A program made the translations under genes and the position numbers. DNA of 64,000 nt from Chryseobacterium vrystaatense. GTDB lineage: Bacteria > Bacteroidota > Bacteroidia > Flavobacteriales > Weeksellaceae. The notes under the pieces are model-generated. The model made no database searches. It worked only from the letters and a program-made list of their open reading frames with translations, and was not told where the DNA came from. The stretch spans positions 186,001 through 250,000 of the forward strand of contig NZ_JPRI01000004.1 of the NCBI RefSeq assembly GCF_000737765.1, written 5' to 3'. Shown in pieces: positions 34,675 through 43,588 of this stretch; the first letter of the stretch is position 1, and every line of letters begins with the position of its first letter.

Positions 34675-35204
34675 TTAAAAGTAGAGACTATCCCTCAAAT
34701 TATAATTTTCAAAATTATCAGGTTCAAAATCTTCAGGGAATATCTCTGAGGCATGCTGCCATATTTCTACAATTTCTCCTAAAGGAATATCATAAAGCTT
34801 GTAAAATGAATTGTCAGCAGCTACAGTGATTGATTTTTTCTTTTTAGCGTTAAATCTTTTGTAAGAAATACCGTCATTTAAAGTGACGAAGATGTAGCTT
34901 TTATTGGGCTTCAGATCCTCTATATTCTCAACATATTTTCCAATAATATATGATCCATTTATAAAAGGAGGTATCGAATCTCCCTGAGCAGGAAGGCCAT
35001 GTATTTCCCATTGATTAAGGGAAAAGAGTTGAGCTGAAGATTTTTAGAAAATATTTGAGGATTTTAATTAAAATCTCATAAGGCGACTCAGAACGTTCAC
35101 TTTCGTATTTAACATATCGTTCTCTGCTAATCATTAGAATATTGGGATTGAATTTCTCCTTTCTTACCTCTTAAAAAACGTATGATATCTGGTAAAATTG
35201 ATAT
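34675..35204 (-). pseudogene. Decayed XRE/S24 (LexA-like) regulator
   Basis: This minus-strand relic is a paralogue of the intact regulator at 27021-27803. The first codon is ATA (35204-35202) where ATG is expected, giving ISILPDIIRFLRGKK aligned with MSVFSNNIRFLRGKR. A frameshift after GEIQSQYSN leads into ISRERYVKYESERSESPYE, matching ISRVRYSKYENGVSEPPIE. Then about 70 residues of linker are missing. From about 35017 to 34675 the S24 domain is open, with GDSIPPF and ISYKRF retaining the catalytic Ser and Lys, ending at TAA 34675-34677. Three independent lesions show it is dead. It lies divergent from the dinB-dnaE pair it presumably once controlled. Confidence 0.8.
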
Positions 35205-35222
35205 TGATATGAATTATATCAA
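35204..35222. promoter_or_regulatory. S24-regulator operator upstream of dinB (TTGATA-N7-TATCAA)
   Basis: A perfect inverted repeat with a 7-base spacer, identical in arms and spacing to 27803-27821 and placed at the same position relative to the (mutated) start codon of the pseudogene. A further half-site TTGATA at 35237-35242 is followed 7 bases on by a degenerate right arm. It lies just upstream of the dinB promoter, so it could still repress the polymerase operon. Confidence 0.7.
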
Positions 35223-35231
35223 TCTTAATTG

Positions 35232-35261
35232 TTGGTTTGATATAAAAAGGATCTAATTTTG
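35232..35261 (+). promoter_or_regulatory. Promoter of the dinB-dnaE operon
   Basis: TTG at 35232-35234 and TAATTTTG at 35254-35261 are 19 bases apart, fitting the Bacteroidota -33/-7 pattern. Transcription would begin at about 35266, the GTG start codon, so the mRNA may be leaderless. Confidence 0.55.
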
Positions 35262-35265
35262 TAAC

Positions 35266-36414
35266 GTGAACCGAGCAATTGTACATATGGACCTGGATAC
35301 ATTTTTTGTATCCTGTGAGAGGCGTAATAACTCGCAGCTTGACGGTATTCCCTTGATCATAGGAGGGGGTGACCGTGGAGTAGTCGCCTCGTGTTCCTAT
35401 GAAGCAAGAAAATTTGGTGTTCGCTCAGCGATGCCAATTCGGATGGCACTAAGGCTTTGTCCCGATGCAAAAGTGATTCGTGGCGATCATGAAATGTACT
35501 CGAATTTATCACATATGGTTACGGAAATCATTCAGGAAAAAGTTCCTGTGATGGAAAAAGCCAGTATTGATGAGTTTTATCTCGACTTATCCGGGATGGA
35601 TAAATTTTTTGGATGCTATCAATGGACAAAAGAAATTGCAGAGGCGGTTACTAAAGAGGCCGGGCTTCCGATAAGTTTCGCTCTGTCAACGAATAAAACC
35701 GTTTCCAAAATTGGCACCGGAGAAGCAAAACCTGTTGGGAGAATGGAAATCAATGAAATGGAAATTAAGCCATTCTTAAACCCCCTGTCAATCAAAAAAA
35801 TTCCAATGGTTGGTGACAAGACCTTTCAATTATTATCAAGAATTGGAATCCGTACCATCCATACATTATCAGAAATGCCGGTCCTGGTCCTGCAGCAGAT
35901 GATTGGTCTTAACGGAAAAGAATTATGGAAAAAAGCTAACGGAATTGATGAAAATCCTGTGGTTCCTTATTCTGAAAGAAAATCCATATCAACTGAAAGA
36001 ACTTTTACCTCCGATACCATGGATATGATAGAATTGAAAAGATTGATATCGGGAATGGCAGAACAGCTGGCTTATCAGTTGAGACAGGAAAAATGGTTGA
36101 CTTCAACAGTCGTTATAAAAATACGTTATGCCAATTTTGATACGGAAACCAAGCAGTGTAAAGTATCTTATACATCTGCTGATCATACCTTGTCGAGAGT
36201 GGCATTGGACCTTTTTAATAAAGTCTATACAAGGAGAATGAGGCTCCGGCTGGTAGGCTTACGGTTTACAGGATTGGTCCATGGGAATCATCAAATGAAT
36301 TTGTTTGAAGATACCGAGGAGCAAATGAGTTTGTATCAGACTATGGATTATATCAAGAACCGTTTTGGATCTGATGCCGTAGGACGTGCGTCAGGGTTTG
36401 ATTTCGGGAAATAA
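35266..36414 (+). CDS. dinB: Y-family DNA polymerase (DinB/Pol IV-like)
   Basis: The 382-residue protein is a translesion polymerase. It shows the first catalytic motif HMDLDTFFVSCE (Asp9 with the FF steric-gate region), CSYEARKFGVRSAMP for nucleotide binding, and SIDEFYLDLSG with catalytic Asp102 and Glu103; a helix-hairpin-helix and little-finger domain follow. The start is GTG 35266: beginning at the ATG at 35287 would remove the first core strand. No obvious beta-clamp motif was identified at the C-terminus, apart from QMNLFED near 344-350, which could serve. It is followed by a DnaE-type polymerase, forming a mutagenesis cassette. Confidence 0.9.
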   Translation: MNRAIVHMDLDTFFVSCERRNNSQLDGIPLIIGGGDRGVVASCSYEARKFGVRSAMPIRMALRLCPDAKVIRGDHEMYSNLSHMVTEIIQEKVPVMEKASIDEFYLDLSGMDKFFGCYQWTKEIAEAVTKEAGLPISFALSTNKTVSKIGTGEAKPVGRMEINEMEIKPFLNPLSIKKIPMVGDKTFQLLSRIGIRTIHTLSEMPVLVLQQMIGLNGKELWKKANGIDENPVVPYSERKSISTERTFTSDTMDMIELKRLISGMAEQLAYQLRQEKWLTSTVVIKIRYANFDTETKQCKVSYTSADHTLSRVALDLFNKVYTRRMRLRLVGLRFTGLVHGNHQMNLFEDTEEQMSLYQTMDYIKNRFGSDAVGRASGFDFGK

Positions 36415-36430
36415 TTTTAAATCTTTCAAC

Positions 36431-39400
36431 ATGTTTATTAATTGTCATTCTTTTCATAGTCTCCGTTACGGAACTTTATCCATTGAAGAATTGGTAAGGC
36501 AGGCACATGAATTGGGCATCAAAGAATTGGTATTGACTGACATCAATACAGTGACCGGAATCTATGATTTTAAAAAAGAATGTGAAGAATTTGGGATAAA
36601 ACCTATTCCCGGAGTTGAAGTTAGGAAAGAAGGAAAACTTCTGTATGTGGGGATTGCCAGAAAGTTCTCAGGAATTGGTGAAATTAATACAATAATCACT
36701 GATCATAATTGTGATGATAAAGAGCTTTTTGAAACTGCACCGGAATTTAAAGAGGTATTTGTTGTGTATCCGATGAGTAATATTCCTGCAGAATTGAAAG
36801 TCAATGAGTTTATAGGGGTCAGAATAGAAGAGTTAAACTTTCTGATTCGTCCGGAATACAAAAAGTACATGTCTAAAATGGTCGTTCTTCACCCTATAAC
36901 TTTCAGTACAGATGAAGAATATGGACTGCATAAAATCCTCCGGGCTATTGACAATAACATATTGCTGTCAAAATTAACAAAAAGAGAGGTTTGTCGTCAA
37001 TCTGAATATTTCATTTCCGAACAGCATATTACAAAGACATTTGAGAGATATCCTCTAATTATTGAAAACACCAAGAATATTCTTGAACAGTGTAATTTTG
37101 AATTTGATTTTAAAAAAGTTAAGAACAAACAATTCTATACAAAATCTAAAGAATCTGATGTAAAGCTTCTCCGCAGGCTGGCGTATTTAGGTTTGAAAAA
37201 AAGATATGGACTCAATCATGAAATTGCTCAAACAAGAGTGGAGAAAGAACTGGGAGTCATTGATGAGCTCAACTTCTGTTCTTACTTTCTGATTACCTGG
37301 GATATTATCCGTTACAGCAATAAGATGGGATTTATGCATGTAGGGCGGGGAAGCGGAGCGAATTCAATAGTCAGTTACTGTTTAGGAATTACCGACATCT
37401 GTCCGCTGGAGCTGGATTTGTATTTTGAACGATTCCTTAATCTTAACCGAAAGACACCACCGGATTTTGACCTTGACTGGAGCTGGCAAAACAGAGATAC
37501 GATCTTAGAATATATCTTTGAGAGATATGGAAAAGAGCATGTCGCTTTTTGCGGAACCAATGTAGAATTTAAATACAGGTCTATTTTCAGAGAAGTGGGG
37601 AAGGTATTCGGTTTACCCAAAGAAGAACTGGATGATTTGTCTAAAAACCCGATAGAGAGCCATGACCGGAATTCAGTGGTACAACAGGTTCAGAAATACG
37701 GTAAATTATTGGAAAAGTTTCCCAATCAAAGAAGTATGCACGCATGCGGAATTTTGATTTCAGAAGAGCCTGTTACCCATTATACAGCATTAGAAATGCC
37801 ACCCAAAGGATTCCCTATTGTTCAGTTTGATATGAATGTGGCAGAAGATATTGGACTTGAAAAGTTTGACATTCTTTCACAAAGAGGTCTTGGGACCATT
37901 ATTGACACTGTAAATCTGGTTAAAAAAACAAGAGGAATCACCATTGATATCCGGGATACTACCTTGTCAAAAAATGAAGAAAAAGCAAATGAATATTTAG
38001 CGGTAGGAAAGACCATCGGATGCTTTTATATAGAATCCCCGGCAATGCGTGGGCTTTTAAGAAGATTGAAATGTGACAATTACAGAACCCTCGTTGCAGC
38101 TTCTTCTATTATCAGACCGGGAGTAGCGCAAAGTGGAATGATGCGGGAATACATTTTCAGGCATAATCATCCCGATCAGTTTGAATATTTTCATTCTGTG
38201 TTTGAAGAACATTTGAAAGAGACTTATGGTATCATGGTGTATCAGGAAGATGTGATTAAAATTGCCCAGTATTTCGGTGGGCTTTCCTTAGCAGATGGAG
38301 ATATTCTACGAAGAGCCATGAGTGGGAAAGGCCGCTCTATTCAAAAGCTACAGGAGGTAAAGGCTAATTTTTTTGAATCGTGTAAAGAAAAAGGACATTC
38401 TGAGGAGTTGACTGCCGAAGCTTACCGGCAAATTGAATCTTTTGCGGGATATTCGTTCTGTAAAGCTCACTCAGCATCGTATGCCGTGGAAAGCTATCAG
38501 AGCCTTTATCTGAAAGTATATTATCCGTTAGAATTCATGGTTTCGGCGATCAATAATCAGGGAGGCTTTTACCGTACTGAAGTGTATATTCATGAAGCAA
38601 AAATGTCAGGAGGAAATATTCAGACTCCCTGTGTCAACACAAGTGAATATCAAACCACACTAAGAGGAGCAGATGTTTACTTAGGTTTAATGCTTTTGGA
38701 AGGGCTGGAAACGCAAATTGCTCATGGAATTGTTGAGGAGCGTGAAAGAAACGGAGAGTATAAATCATTGGAAAATTTTATAAGACGGATTTCTATTGGT
38801 ATTGAAACGGTACAAATTTTAATTTTTATTGGAGCGTTCAGATTTACCGGTAAACCCAAAAATGAATTGCTGGTTGAAGCGCGGCTGTTATTAGTGAATT
38901 TTAAACCTGAGAATAGGGGGCTTATGTTAATTGAAGAACCTGTTCAGGAATTTAAATTACCGCAATTAAAAAGAGAAAATTTTGAAGATGCTTTTGATGA
39001 AATTGAGTTAATTGGTTTTCCTGTTTCCTGCAGTCCGTTTGATTTACTGCAGACAAGATACAGAGGTTCAGTTTTGGTGAAAGATTTACTGCAATATCAC
39101 AAAAGACAGGTAAAGATGCTGGCCTATCTTATTGCGAGAAAACATGTCCCAACAAAGAAAGGAACCATGTATTTCGGAACCTGGATTGATGTGAATGGTG
39201 ATTACTTTGATACAGCACATTTTCCCGATAGCTTGAAGCAATATGATTTTCAGGGAGGAGGTTGTTATTTACTTTTAGGAACGGTGGAAGTTGATTTTCA
39301 TTTTCCAACCGTCACCATTCATAAAATGGCTAAAATGCCCATGATTCCTGATCCCCGTTATGCTTATGATAAAGAGAAGCAATATGATATTCACCGGCAA

Positions 39401-39484
39401 ATTAAAGAAGATGTGAGTATGACCTCCAGAAAACCTTATCCGCAGGCCCATGAAATAGGATTGCCAAGGCAGAAATTCCAGTAA
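36431..39484 (+). CDS. dnaE: DNA polymerase III alpha subunit, DnaE-type (probably error-prone)
   Basis: The 1017-residue C-family polymerase is shorter than replicative DnaE (about 1160 or more). It has an N-terminal PHP domain, catalytic PPDFDLDWSWQNRD with Asp347 and Asp349, third-acid region EKFDILSQRGLG, fingers region SGKGRSIQKL and AYRQIESFAGYSFCKAHSASYA, then an OB domain. The first PHP ligand looks lost: NCHSFHS where active PHP domains have HxHS. I start at ATG 36431; an in-frame ATG at 36386 would overlap dinB. Its position 16 bases after dinB and the operator upstream mark it as a DNA-damage accessory polymerase like DnaE2, not the chromosomal replicase. Confidence 0.88.
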   Translation: MFINCHSFHSLRYGTLSIEELVRQAHELGIKELVLTDINTVTGIYDFKKECEEFGIKPIPGVEVRKEGKLLYVGIARKFSGIGEINTIITDHNCDDKELFETAPEFKEVFVVYPMSNIPAELKVNEFIGVRIEELNFLIRPEYKKYMSKMVVLHPITFSTDEEYGLHKILRAIDNNILLSKLTKREVCRQSEYFISEQHITKTFERYPLIIENTKNILEQCNFEFDFKKVKNKQFYTKSKESDVKLLRRLAYLGLKKRYGLNHEIAQTRVEKELGVIDELNFCSYFLITWDIIRYSNKMGFMHVGRGSGANSIVSYCLGITDICPLELDLYFERFLNLNRKTPPDFDLDWSWQNRDTILEYIFERYGKEHVAFCGTNVEFKYRSIFREVGKVFGLPKEELDDLSKNPIESHDRNSVVQQVQKYGKLLEKFPNQRSMHACGILISEEPVTHYTALEMPPKGFPIVQFDMNVAEDIGLEKFDILSQRGLGTIIDTVNLVKKTRGITIDIRDTTLSKNEEKANEYLAVGKTIGCFYIESPAMRGLLRRLKCDNYRTLVAASSIIRPGVAQSGMMREYIFRHNHPDQFEYFHSVFEEHLKETYGIMVYQEDVIKIAQYFGGLSLADGDILRRAMSGKGRSIQKLQEVKANFFESCKEKGHSEELTAEAYRQIESFAGYSFCKAHSASYAVESYQSLYLKVYYPLEFMVSAINNQGGFYRTEVYIHEAKMSGGNIQTPCVNTSEYQTTLRGADVYLGLMLLEGLETQIAHGIVEERERNGEYKSLENFIRRISIGIETVQILIFIGAFRFTGKPKNELLVEARLLLVNFKPENRGLMLIEEPVQEFKLPQLKRENFEDAFDEIELIGFPVSCSPFDLLQTRYRGSVLVKDLLQYHKRQVKMLAYLIARKHVPTKKGTMYFGTWIDVNGDYFDTAHFPDSLKQYDFQGGGCYLLLGTVEVDFHFPTVTIHKMAKMPMIPDPRYAYDKEKQYDIHRQIKEDVSMTSRKPYPQAHEIGLPRQKFQ

Positions 39485-39486
39485 AA

Positions 39487-39516
39487 AAGACTGTCGCAAC
39501 GGACAGTCTTTTATTT
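39487..39516. terminator. Bidirectional terminator between dnaE and AsmA genes
   Basis: AAGACTGTC (39487-39495) pairs with GACAGTCTT (39502-39510) around GCAACG, with T-rich ends both ways. Confidence 0.82.
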
Positions 39517-42407
39517 TATTTTTGTTTGAGATCTTTACCGATCTGCTTTTCTGCATTCTTAGCTTTTTCTTCCTGCGCTTCTTTTTCTTTCCGCTGCTGA
39601 CGTCTTGATTTTTTTTCAGCGCGTCTTTCTTCACGGATCACTTTATTTGATTTCTGATTATATAAAGCGTCTAGAATTCCCTGTCCGGTTTTGCTGAAGA
39701 TTTTGATTTTCGGTTTACTGTGGGTTCCGGTTACCACGACCGGAAATCCAATCCATCCACCAGGAGGCAGACCGACTCTCACTCTCAGATCCAGCAATCC
39801 GTTGAAGCTTGTGGTTCCGCTGATGGAAGGTCTCAGAACGGAAACTTTAAAAGTGAATGTATCCACATGAATCAGGTTGTTTTTGATGGTCGTTTCAATA
39901 TTTACGCCTTTCATATCAGGATTGTCAAAAGCTTTCGCTCCGATATTATCTCCGACAGCAGAAAGCATTTTTAAGTTTTTTACTTCTACATCCCGCAGAT
40001 TAACAGTCCCACCGCCTTCCAATGAAGGGTAGATCGGGCTCATATTTTTATCAAAATCTCCTTTCATTTTATAATCAAGAGATACAATTCCTTTGACATC
40101 TTTGGCCGCTGTTGCCATTTCACGGACCATATCAATTTCTTTGTAAGCCCGCTGAACATCAAAATCCTGAACTTTAAGAGCGACATCATAATTGGCAGTC
40201 AGCGGAGACTCATCCTGATACCGGGCATCAATATTCATGCGGCTTCCAACAATATCAAATGATGTATTTTTAAGATAGACTTCACCTTTATTTACAGAAG
40301 CGGTTCCCTTAAGATGATTAAGAGCCAGCCCTTTAAATTCAACCTTTTTTGCATTGGCCTCCAGGGAAACATCCAGATTTTTCGGAACGATGACCACACC
40401 GCTGCTTTTTGGATTTTCTACTTTTGCATATTCCACTTCAATGGATTTATCGGTATTGTCTCCGCTTTTCAGAGCCATAAATTCATCGATCAGGATATAA
40501 TTGGAATTTAAGACAAACTTTCCGTGGAGGGTTCCTTTTCTTTCAATAAAATAATTGATGGTATTTAAAAGATAACCGTTCAGTGCAAAATCAGATTTTC
40601 CGTAGGTGGCCAGGAATTTTCTGAACCACATTTTTTCATTTTCAAACTGGAAATTTCCTTCTTTGATAAAAAATGATTTCGGAAGATATTCTGTGGTGGC
40701 TTTAATGTTCTTTAAGATTAAAGTCCCTTTATTATCAAGTTTACTGTACTGGCCTGTTGTGGCATAACTTTGCCGGCCATTGAGTGAAAGATCTGCCATA
40801 ATCAACCCGCTGATATCAAATCCTTTTTTAGCAAAAACTTTATAAATTCTTCCCACATTCAAAACGCCTTTTGCACGGACTTTATACAGCAGGTCTTCAA
40901 AATTCTGAAGATCAGCATTCACAAAAACGGGATTGCCTTCAAAATCAAAGCTGAATGGATCCAGTTTTACACCAAGACTTCTAAAAGTACCGTCTGTATT
41001 GATGATATTGGCCACCAGATTGATATTCTGAATAGGGTTGGGATAGTATTTTGTTTTAACCAAACCGTTTTTAAGATTCAGATAACCGTCGGTTTTAGGG
41101 AATAGTTTTTTATCGAGACTGAAGATTCCATTAGCTTTAATATTGGTATCCAGCATTCCTCTTATATCAATGTCTTTAAGTCCCAAAGCCTGATCCAGTG
41201 TCTGAAGATCTACAGCACCTTTTATGTCTGCATTCACCTGCATTTCATTTAAACCTTTCGTTTTTACATAGGCACGGAAATTATTATTCGGTCCAAGGTC
41301 GAAATTCAGTTTTTTTAATTCTACCGCAAGCTGATTGGTATCTAATGATGGTAAATCTACGTTCAGATCCATATTCAGATTGTTCATCGGAACAGGTGCT
41401 TTTCCGTTAGACACAGAACCTTTTTTAACCAAAAGACGTACTTTGACTCTCGGTTTAAGGCTTTTGGGTTCACTAAACCTTCCTTTGATATGGAAATACA
41501 GATCACTGTTTCCTTCTATTTTGGTGTCTTTTGCCCAATCCAGATATTGAGGAGGCAATACGGAAATCATTTCACGGATGGTCGTTTTTTCCGAGGCTGC
41601 TTTTATATCCATATTATAACCGTCTTTAAGAATACTGATAAAACCGATGAATTTCAAAGGCAGATCATTAATTCTTAATTCATTTTTCTTTAATACAAAA
41701 GTTAAGGCATTGGTATTGATTCTCGTAATCAGATCAGCGTGTAAGGTTTTTTGTTTTGCATAATAAATCCTGTTCAGGCTGAAATCTACTTTATGGATAT
41801 CAAGATTGGTCTGAAGGTCGAAAATATCTTCGCTCAATCCTCCTTTTCCGGTATAATTCAACCCTTTGGCATCAACTAAAACTCTTGCCGAATGGTCATT
41901 ATATTTGATATTCCAGTTCTTAAATTTGATAAGATCCAGCTTTATAGATGCTCCTGTTTCTGTACTGTCTTTGGGTTTTCCAGAAGGCTTGGAAACGTAA
42001 ACATTGTAATTTGCTTCTCCTTTGCTGTTTACAAAAACATTGGCATTGGCATCGGTGACGTAGATTTCATCGATCTTTACTTCACGATTGAAAATAAGAT
42101 GTTTAAGATTAATACCTACCGCCAATTCTTTTGCCGTCAGCAGCGTATCATTCTGGAAAGGCTTTGAACCCTGTAAAACAAGGTTATCCACAGAAACCGT
42201 AAGGGAAGGGAAGTGCCGGAAAAAAGTAAGATGGGTCTTTTGATAATCAAGCTTTCCTGCAAGATGCTTGTTTGCAAATATTTTTACCTGCTGAGAAATC
42301 GTTCCCGGAAACAGAATGGGAATGATAAACATCAAAAATAAAAGGGCTGCTATTGAAATTCCTGTCCATTTTAGAATTTTCAAAATTATTTTTTTAGCTT
42401 TTTCCAT
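39516..42407 (-). CDS. AsmA family envelope protein
   Basis: The 963-residue protein has a short cytoplasmic start, one membrane helix (about 12-35, TGISIAALLFLMFIIPILF), then a long periplasmic part of repeating beta-strands typical of AsmA/TamB-like bridges (GTISQQVKIFANKHLAGKL follows the helix). It ends in a highly charged Lys/Arg/Glu tail (about 920-963). AsmA-like proteins are thought to move phospholipids between the membranes. It stands alone on the minus strand between terminators. Confidence 0.82.
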   Translation of the reverse strand: MEKAKKIILKILKWTGISIAALLFLMFIIPILFPGTISQQVKIFANKHLAGKLDYQKTHLTFFRHFPSLTVSVDNLVLQGSKPFQNDTLLTAKELAVGINLKHLIFNREVKIDEIYVTDANANVFVNSKGEANYNVYVSKPSGKPKDSTETGASIKLDLIKFKNWNIKYNDHSARVLVDAKGLNYTGKGGLSEDIFDLQTNLDIHKVDFSLNRIYYAKQKTLHADLITRINTNALTFVLKKNELRINDLPLKFIGFISILKDGYNMDIKAASEKTTIREMISVLPPQYLDWAKDTKIEGNSDLYFHIKGRFSEPKSLKPRVKVRLLVKKGSVSNGKAPVPMNNLNMDLNVDLPSLDTNQLAVELKKLNFDLGPNNNFRAYVKTKGLNEMQVNADIKGAVDLQTLDQALGLKDIDIRGMLDTNIKANGIFSLDKKLFPKTDGYLNLKNGLVKTKYYPNPIQNINLVANIINTDGTFRSLGVKLDPFSFDFEGNPVFVNADLQNFEDLLYKVRAKGVLNVGRIYKVFAKKGFDISGLIMADLSLNGRQSYATTGQYSKLDNKGTLILKNIKATTEYLPKSFFIKEGNFQFENEKMWFRKFLATYGKSDFALNGYLLNTINYFIERKGTLHGKFVLNSNYILIDEFMALKSGDNTDKSIEVEYAKVENPKSSGVVIVPKNLDVSLEANAKKVEFKGLALNHLKGTASVNKGEVYLKNTSFDIVGSRMNIDARYQDESPLTANYDVALKVQDFDVQRAYKEIDMVREMATAAKDVKGIVSLDYKMKGDFDKNMSPIYPSLEGGGTVNLRDVEVKNLKMLSAVGDNIGAKAFDNPDMKGVNIETTIKNNLIHVDTFTFKVSVLRPSISGTTSFNGLLDLRVRVGLPPGGWIGFPVVVTGTHSKPKIKIFSKTGQGILDALYNQKSNKVIREERRAEKKSRRQQRKEKEAQEEKAKNAEKQIGKDLKQK

Positions 42408-42735
42408 AAATCCATAATTTTGATGGGTGTATACTATTATCTGTTTAACAATAATAATGAGTTATCGCAATCTAAAATTACGCCATTTGATTGAAACAAT
42501 ATAAAGAGCAGCAAAGTTTGACTTTTCTTTTTGGTTTTCAATTGTCATGTTCAAATTTTTATCCATTAGTGCCATCTTCATCTAAAAGCCTTATATCCAG
42601 ACCTATGAATAGGATTCAGCACTTTCGGAACCTGGAAAGTACATAGAACAGATATCAACGATTCATTTTCTATTTTGAATATAAAAAAAGCATCTGTACA
42701 CTACAGATGCTTTTTACATATAGAAGGATATATTC
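42408..42735. other. Intergenic region upstream of the AsmA gene
   Basis: The 328-base region contains the 5' flank of the AsmA gene and, at 42685-42715, the terminator of the methionine aminopeptidase gene (separate entry). I see no gene, repeat or confident promoter element in 42408-42680. Confidence 0.4.
42685..42715 (-). terminator. Rho-independent terminator of the methionine aminopeptidase gene
   Basis: A perfect 14-bp stem (AAAAAGCATCTGTA with TACAGATGCTTTTT) closes a 3-base loop CAC. On the minus strand it is followed by TTTAT. Confidence 0.85.
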
Positions 42736-43500
42736 TTAATTCAATATTTCATTCATTTCGGTTAAAATAATAGGTTTTCCGTCGGTTATCACAATCGTAT
42801 GTTCATGTTGTGCCATATAACCGCCTTTATTACCGACCATGGTCCATCCGTCGTTTTGCTCTACTGCAATATTGGAGTCTGTGGAAATAAATGTTTCAAT
42901 AGCCACTACAGAATTTTTCTTGAATCTTCTTACATCGTAACGGTTTCTGTAATTCATCAGTTCATCCGGCTGCTCATGCAGACTTCTTCCGATACCATGT
43001 CCGGCCAGGTTTTTAATGACTTTAAAACCTCTTTTTTTAGCCTCGGTTTCCATAAGAAATCCAATATCTGCTATTCTTACACCGCCTTTTATATTATTAA
43101 TCGCTTTTTTCAAAATTTCTTTGGAAGCATCTACCAATTTCTGATGTTGGTGAATATCTTTTCCGATCACAAAGGAACCTCCGTTATCAGACCAATATCC
43201 ATTGAGCTCTGCAGATACGTCAATATTGATAAGATCTCCCTCCTTCAAAACTCTTTTTTCTGTAGGAATACCGTGACAGAACTCATTATCTACACTGATG
43301 CAGGTCCATCCCGGAAATCCGTAGGTAAGATGGGGGGCAGATTTTGCACCGAAACCGGCAAGAATCTTTGCTCCATATTCATCAAGATCTTTAGTGGTCA
43401 TGCCAGGCTGAGCGTACTTAATCATCTCTTTTAAAGTATATGCAACCGCTTCACTTGCTTTTTGCATTCCCGCCAATTCCTGTTCATTGGTTATAGACAT
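42736..43500 (-). CDS. map: Type I methionine aminopeptidase
   Basis: The 254-residue enzyme removes N-terminal methionine from new proteins. The dimetal ligands are visible: NIDVSAELNGYWSDNGG (two Asp), LAGHGIGRSLHE (His), AIETF (Glu) and QHEHTIVI (Glu), plus YGFPGWTCISVDNEFCHGIP for substrate binding. ATG 43500 gives the usual N-terminus (SITNEQELAGMQKASE); an in-frame ATG at 43527 adds nine residues. This copy is separated from ribosomal-protein genes, so it may be an accessory copy rather than the ribosome-operon one. Confidence 0.9.
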   Translation of the reverse strand: MSITNEQELAGMQKASEAVAYTLKEMIKYAQPGMTTKDLDEYGAKILAGFGAKSAPHLTYGFPGWTCISVDNEFCHGIPTEKRVLKEGDLINIDVSAELNGYWSDNGGSFVIGKDIHQHQKLVDASKEILKKAINNIKGGVRIADIGFLMETEAKKRGFKVIKNLAGHGIGRSLHEQPDELMNYRNRYDVRRFKKNSVVAIETFISTDSNIAVEQNDGWTMVGNKGGYMAQHEHTIVITDGKPIILTEMNEILN

Positions 43501-43588
43501 AATCTGTTTTTTATGGTTAAATATCAATTATAATAGGCAAAGTTAGCAAATTAAAAAGTTTTAGCCTCAATAAGAGCAAAGCGAACTG

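Noticed and set aside
42799..43434. 211-residue plus-strand frame inside the methionine aminopeptidase gene
   Set aside because: Antisense shadow of the aminopeptidase; composition has no family resemblance.
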